The translations under genes were made by a program, and so were the position numbers. Source: Desulfobacterales bacterium (lineage in GTDB: Bacteria; Desulfobacterota; Desulfobacteria; Desulfobacterales; UBA11574). Taken from it: a stretch of DNA of 16,110 nt. Under the pieces are notes generated by a model, which did no database searches, was not told the origin of the DNA, and worked only from the letters and a program-made list of their open reading frames with translations. This document shows positions 13,818 to 16,110 of this stretch, piece after piece (position 1 is the first letter of the stretch; the number at the start of each line of letters is the position of its first letter). The stretch covers positions 1 through 16,110 of the forward strand of contig JAAXQD010000057.1 of the NCBI GenBank assembly GCA_012974475.1. Reading direction: 5' to 3'.

Positions 13818-13952
13818 AATAGGATTTAATTAACCTGACGCCAGCAAAATATGATATCTGTATATTAATTGTTGTTGGGAATAGTGTCCTACTGGCAAGA
13901 AATGCCAAGAAATGCCAGGTTTTGAGAAGTCCGATTTTCGTGCTATAGTCTC

Positions 13953-14062
13953 AGAGACTTTCGAAAAACCTAAAAAAGGAATTTTGTAAACCTCTAAGTA
14001 CCTGATATTATTATGCGAGAACTTCGGGAAAATGCAGAATTTGGACTTTTTCGACAGTCTCT
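13953..14062. mobile_element. MITE-like element with 16 bp terminal inverted repeats
   Basis: AGAGACTTTCGAAAAA (13953-13968) and TTTTTCGACAGTCTCT (14047-14062) are inverted repeats matching at 15 of 16 positions. They bound 110 bp with no coding capacity. Size, structure and AT-rich content fit a non-autonomous miniature transposon derived from a DDE-type insertion sequence. A TCA triplet flanks both sides if the repeat is taken to begin at GAGAC, but this is too short to prove a target duplication. No parent element is in the window. Confidence 0.55.
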
Positions 14063-14359
14063 CAATAGATCACAACAAATGCCAGAACTAAGATATGGAA
14101 TGGATATCACATCATCACCTGCCATCTTCTGAATTTAACTGCTGGTAAAACTGTCATGTTCGGAACGATACCCGTAAAACTGCAACTTGAGATAAACTAA
14201 TACGTTCAACAGCCCGACGCCTTCGGCCCGGAGCAGCATTCTGTTCAGACATGTTCATGCCCCGAGTTCTTTTTGGGGGACATCTTTTTTCTCTTTTCTG
14301 ATAACAGGTTGCAGTGAAGCACAGGGAATTGCGCTCTGCAGATGGGGAGGATTTCAACG

Positions 14360-16110
14360 GTGAAAACATTTTCGCAGACAGCCACACTCTTTTTTGCATT
14401 CCTGATTTTTTCTGCCGCCGATGGTACCTGTGCTGAGAAAAGCGCAGAGAACCAGGATATTCATCCGGCAGGACGGCCGAAAATCGGTCTGGTTCTGAGC
14501 GGCGGCGGGGCGCGCGGCGCCGCCCATATCGGGGTGCTCGAGGTTCTTGAAGAAATGCATGTTCCCATAGACTGCATCACCGGCACCAGCATGGGCTCCA
14601 TAGTCGGAGGTTTGTATGCTTCCGGCATGAGTACCGCGGAGATTAAAGAGGCCCTGGTCACAATTGACTGGGAAAATGCATTCAACGACAATATTCCCCG
14701 CGAGGATCGGTCATTCCGCCGTAAACGCGACGATGACCTCTATCTTATCAAACGAAAGCCCGGTATCGGCGATGACGGAAAAATCAAGCTGCCGACCGGG
14801 TTTCTGCAGGGCCAGAAAATCGATCTGATCTTCAAGGAGCTTGTTCTGCCGGTGAGCGACATCAGGGATTTTGATGAACTCAGCATACCTTTCCGGGCCG
14901 TGGCAACCGATATTACCACCGGTGAAGCGGTGGCGCTCGGCTCCGGTGATCTTGCAAAATCCATGCGGGCCAGCATGTCCGTCCCGAGCATATTTGCACC
15001 GGTGGAGATGGGCGGCCGCCTCCTGGTCGACGGCGGCGTCAGCAACAATCTGCCGGTCGATGTTGCGCGGGACATGGGCGCTGATATTGTTATTGCTGTT
15101 GACATCAGCACCCCCCTTAAGAAGAGAGAAGAATTGACTTCGGCGGTGAGCATCACCTTGCAGCTCACAGGTATCCTCACCAGGCGCAACACGGAGGGGC
15201 AGATTGCGACACTTTCCGGCAAAGACATCCTCATTGTGCCGGACCTCGGGGGTATCTCCTCGGCTGATTTTAAAGAATCGGGGCAAGCTGTTCCCAAGGG
15301 CAGGGCTGCCGCCGAGCAGCATCGCGAACAGCTTGCCGGACTTGCCATCCCAGAGGCCAATTATGCAGATCTGGTTCGCGCCCTGCCTGTAAGGAAGACA
15401 ACTGCTCCGGTTATCGATTTTGTCAAGCTGGACAACCGGTCACGGGTATCGGATGAGGTCATCATGGCAAGGCTGCATGTGAAGACAGGTGAACCCCTGG
15501 ATGTGCAGGCCCTTGATCATGACATCGGCATAATATACGGCCTCGAGTTGTTTGAGAATGTGGATTATGAGGTGGTTGATGAAGACGGCAAAAACGGCCT
15601 CCTTATCCATGCCAGGGAACGCTCCTGGGGACCGAACTACCTGCAGTTTGGCCTTCAGCTTGCCAATGATTTCAAGGGAGAGAGTGCGTATAATTTCGGT
15701 GCTGCTTACACGCGCACCGCGATCAACCGGTTGAACGGCGAATGGCGCACCGCGGCGCAGATTGGAGAAAATCTCGGCATCGCTACGGAAATCTACCAGC
15801 CCCTGGATGTTGAATCCCGATACTTCATTAACCCCCGCCTCTTTTATGACAATGGAAACTATAATGTCTTTTCGCCTGACGCTGATATTCTCGCGGAATA
15901 CAGGGTCAGCCGTTACGGCATCGACATTAGCGGAGGCAGGGAATTCGGGGCATGGGGAGAGGCACGCCTGGGCTACAGGCGCTACGCCGGTGATGTGGAA
16001 GTCCGCATTGGGGAACCGACACTGCCTGGGGATAATTTCAACAGCGGTGAACTCTATGGTCGACTGGCCGTTGACAAGCTGGATGATTTAAATTTTCCCC
16101 GTGCAGGGTA
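14360..16110 (+). CDS. patatin-like phospholipase with POTRA and outer-membrane barrel (PlpD-like, type Vd), partial
   Basis: Open from GTG 14360 to the window edge (583 codons). GGGGAGG lies 9 bases before the GTG, and an in-frame ATG at 14342 is rejected because it overlaps that site. Residues 1-25 form a signal peptide (KTFSQTATLFFAFLIFSAA). The patatin domain spans about 40-310, with oxyanion motif SGGGARG (47-53), nucleophile S77 in GTSMG, catalytic D224 in DGG, and the family segments FRAVATDITTGE and SMSVPSIF. A POTRA-like module follows at about 370-425 (VSDEVIMARLHVKTGEPLD), then beta-rich barrel sequence (NYLQFGLQLANDF onward). This matches PlpD, which secretes its own lipase through a fused Omp85-type pore. 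GC is about 58-70% in sampled rows, far above the left flank. The C-terminus is missing. Confidence 0.88.
   Translation, partial: MKTFSQTATLFFAFLIFSAADGTCAEKSAENQDIHPAGRPKIGLVLSGGGARGAAHIGVLEVLEEMHVPIDCITGTSMGSIVGGLYASGMSTAEIKEALVTIDWENAFNDNIPREDRSFRRKRDDDLYLIKRKPGIGDDGKIKLPTGFLQGQKIDLIFKELVLPVSDIRDFDELSIPFRAVATDITTGEAVALGSGDLAKSMRASMSVPSIFAPVEMGGRLLVDGGVSNNLPVDVARDMGADIVIAVDISTPLKKREELTSAVSITLQLTGILTRRNTEGQIATLSGKDILIVPDLGGISSADFKESGQAVPKGRAAAEQHREQLAGLAIPEANYADLVRALPVRKTTAPVIDFVKLDNRSRVSDEVIMARLHVKTGEPLDVQALDHDIGIIYGLELFENVDYEVVDEDGKNGLLIHARERSWGPNYLQFGLQLANDFKGESAYNFGAAYTRTAINRLNGEWRTAAQIGENLGIATEIYQPLDVESRYFINPRLFYDNGNYNVFSPDADILAEYRVSRYGIDISGGREFGAWGEARLGYRRYAGDVEVRIGEPTLPGDNFNSGELYGRLAVDKLDDLNFPRAG

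Larger units (their letters stand above)
13442..14341. other. 900 bp region without a credible gene
   Basis: AT-rich up to about 14200, then shifting to higher GC. Short frames exist but none has a ribosome site with protein-like sequence. It holds TATAAT at 13597, AAGGAGG motifs at 13617 and 13699 without a following start, a direct repeat AATAGGATTTAA (13769 and 13818), a palindrome at 13802, a doubled AAGAAATGCC (13897-13917) within CTGGCA/TGCCAG arms (13892-13918), and a MITE-like element at 13953. It looks like decayed or accessory DNA. Confidence 0.5.

Noticed and set aside
13892..13918. Doubled AAGAAATGCC as a possible CRISPR-like repeat
   Set aside because: Only two adjacent 10-base copies without spacers, so it is a simple tandem duplication within a small hairpin.
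14263..14296. CCCC/GGGG pair followed by T-rich sequence upstream of the patatin gene
   Set aside because: The stem is only about 4 bp and no gene ends upstream, so termination is not supported.
14711..15360. Two overlapping frames of about 200 codons on the minus strand
   Set aside because: They are shadows of the GC-rich patatin gene, whose plus-strand motifs (SGGGARG, GTSMG, DGG) are unmistakable.

Overview
The window looks like chromosome from an uncultured member of the Desulfobacterota (deltaproteobacteria). This is inferred from gene content: an H1-like Lys/Ala-rich nucleoid protein with a C-terminal winged helix, many very small HTH, ribbon-helix-helix and Cys-rich proteins, a huge hybrid histidine kinase followed by a REC-HD-GYP-REC protein, and mostly 35-45% GC genes behind strong AGGAGG-type ribosome sites. 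I see no rRNA, tRNA, CRISPR array or phage structural gene.

Layout, left to right. (1) 1-690, + strand: three tiny genes (unknown 62 aa protein, 30 aa single-span membrane peptide missed by length cut-offs, 64 aa XRE-type HTH), closed by a Rho-independent terminator. (2) 690-1400: no credible gene, but a GC-rich (about 54%) island at 953-1330 filled with GGGTCC/GGACCC and CCCGGG hairpins. (3) 1400-2981, + strand: a probable operon behind a good sigma70-type promoter, with a 47 aa Cys protein, a secreted charged protein with signs of an ancestral frameshift, the histone-like protein and a SpoIIAA/STAS-like protein. (4) 3263-4929, + strand: dmeF-type Co/Ni cation diffusion facilitator followed tightly by a ribbon-helix-helix protein, a zinc-ribbon protein and an HTH protein whose tail overlaps the next gene head-on.

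(5) 4866-11967, - strand: a signalling cluster. A 1629 aa sensor kinase (signal peptide, two Venus-flytrap domains, TM, GAF, PAS, HisKA, HATPase, two receivers, HPt) is joined by a TAATG stop/start to a REC-HD-GYP-REC protein, a likely cyclic-di-GMP phosphodiesterase. A single-domain receiver lies 293 bp further on. The probable flow is periplasmic ligand to kinase to receivers/HPt to HD-GYP output. (6) 12117-12769: an IS200-group insertion sequence with matching end palindromes and a hairpin that buries the tnpA ribosome site. (7) 13088-13441: a basic ribbon-helix-helix-like protein with its own terminator. (8) 13442-14340: about 900 bp without a credible gene, holding a 110 bp MITE-like element, a 16 bp perfect palindrome and two ribosome-site-like motifs with no start codon. 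(9) 14360-end: a GC-rich gene for a patatin-POTRA-barrel protein (PlpD-like, type Vd secretion), cut by the window edge.

I found no convincing wholly new system. The best leads are the repeat-bearing secreted protein whose 13-codon repeat fits a different reading frame, the GC-rich hairpin island, and the RNA folding of the IS200 element.
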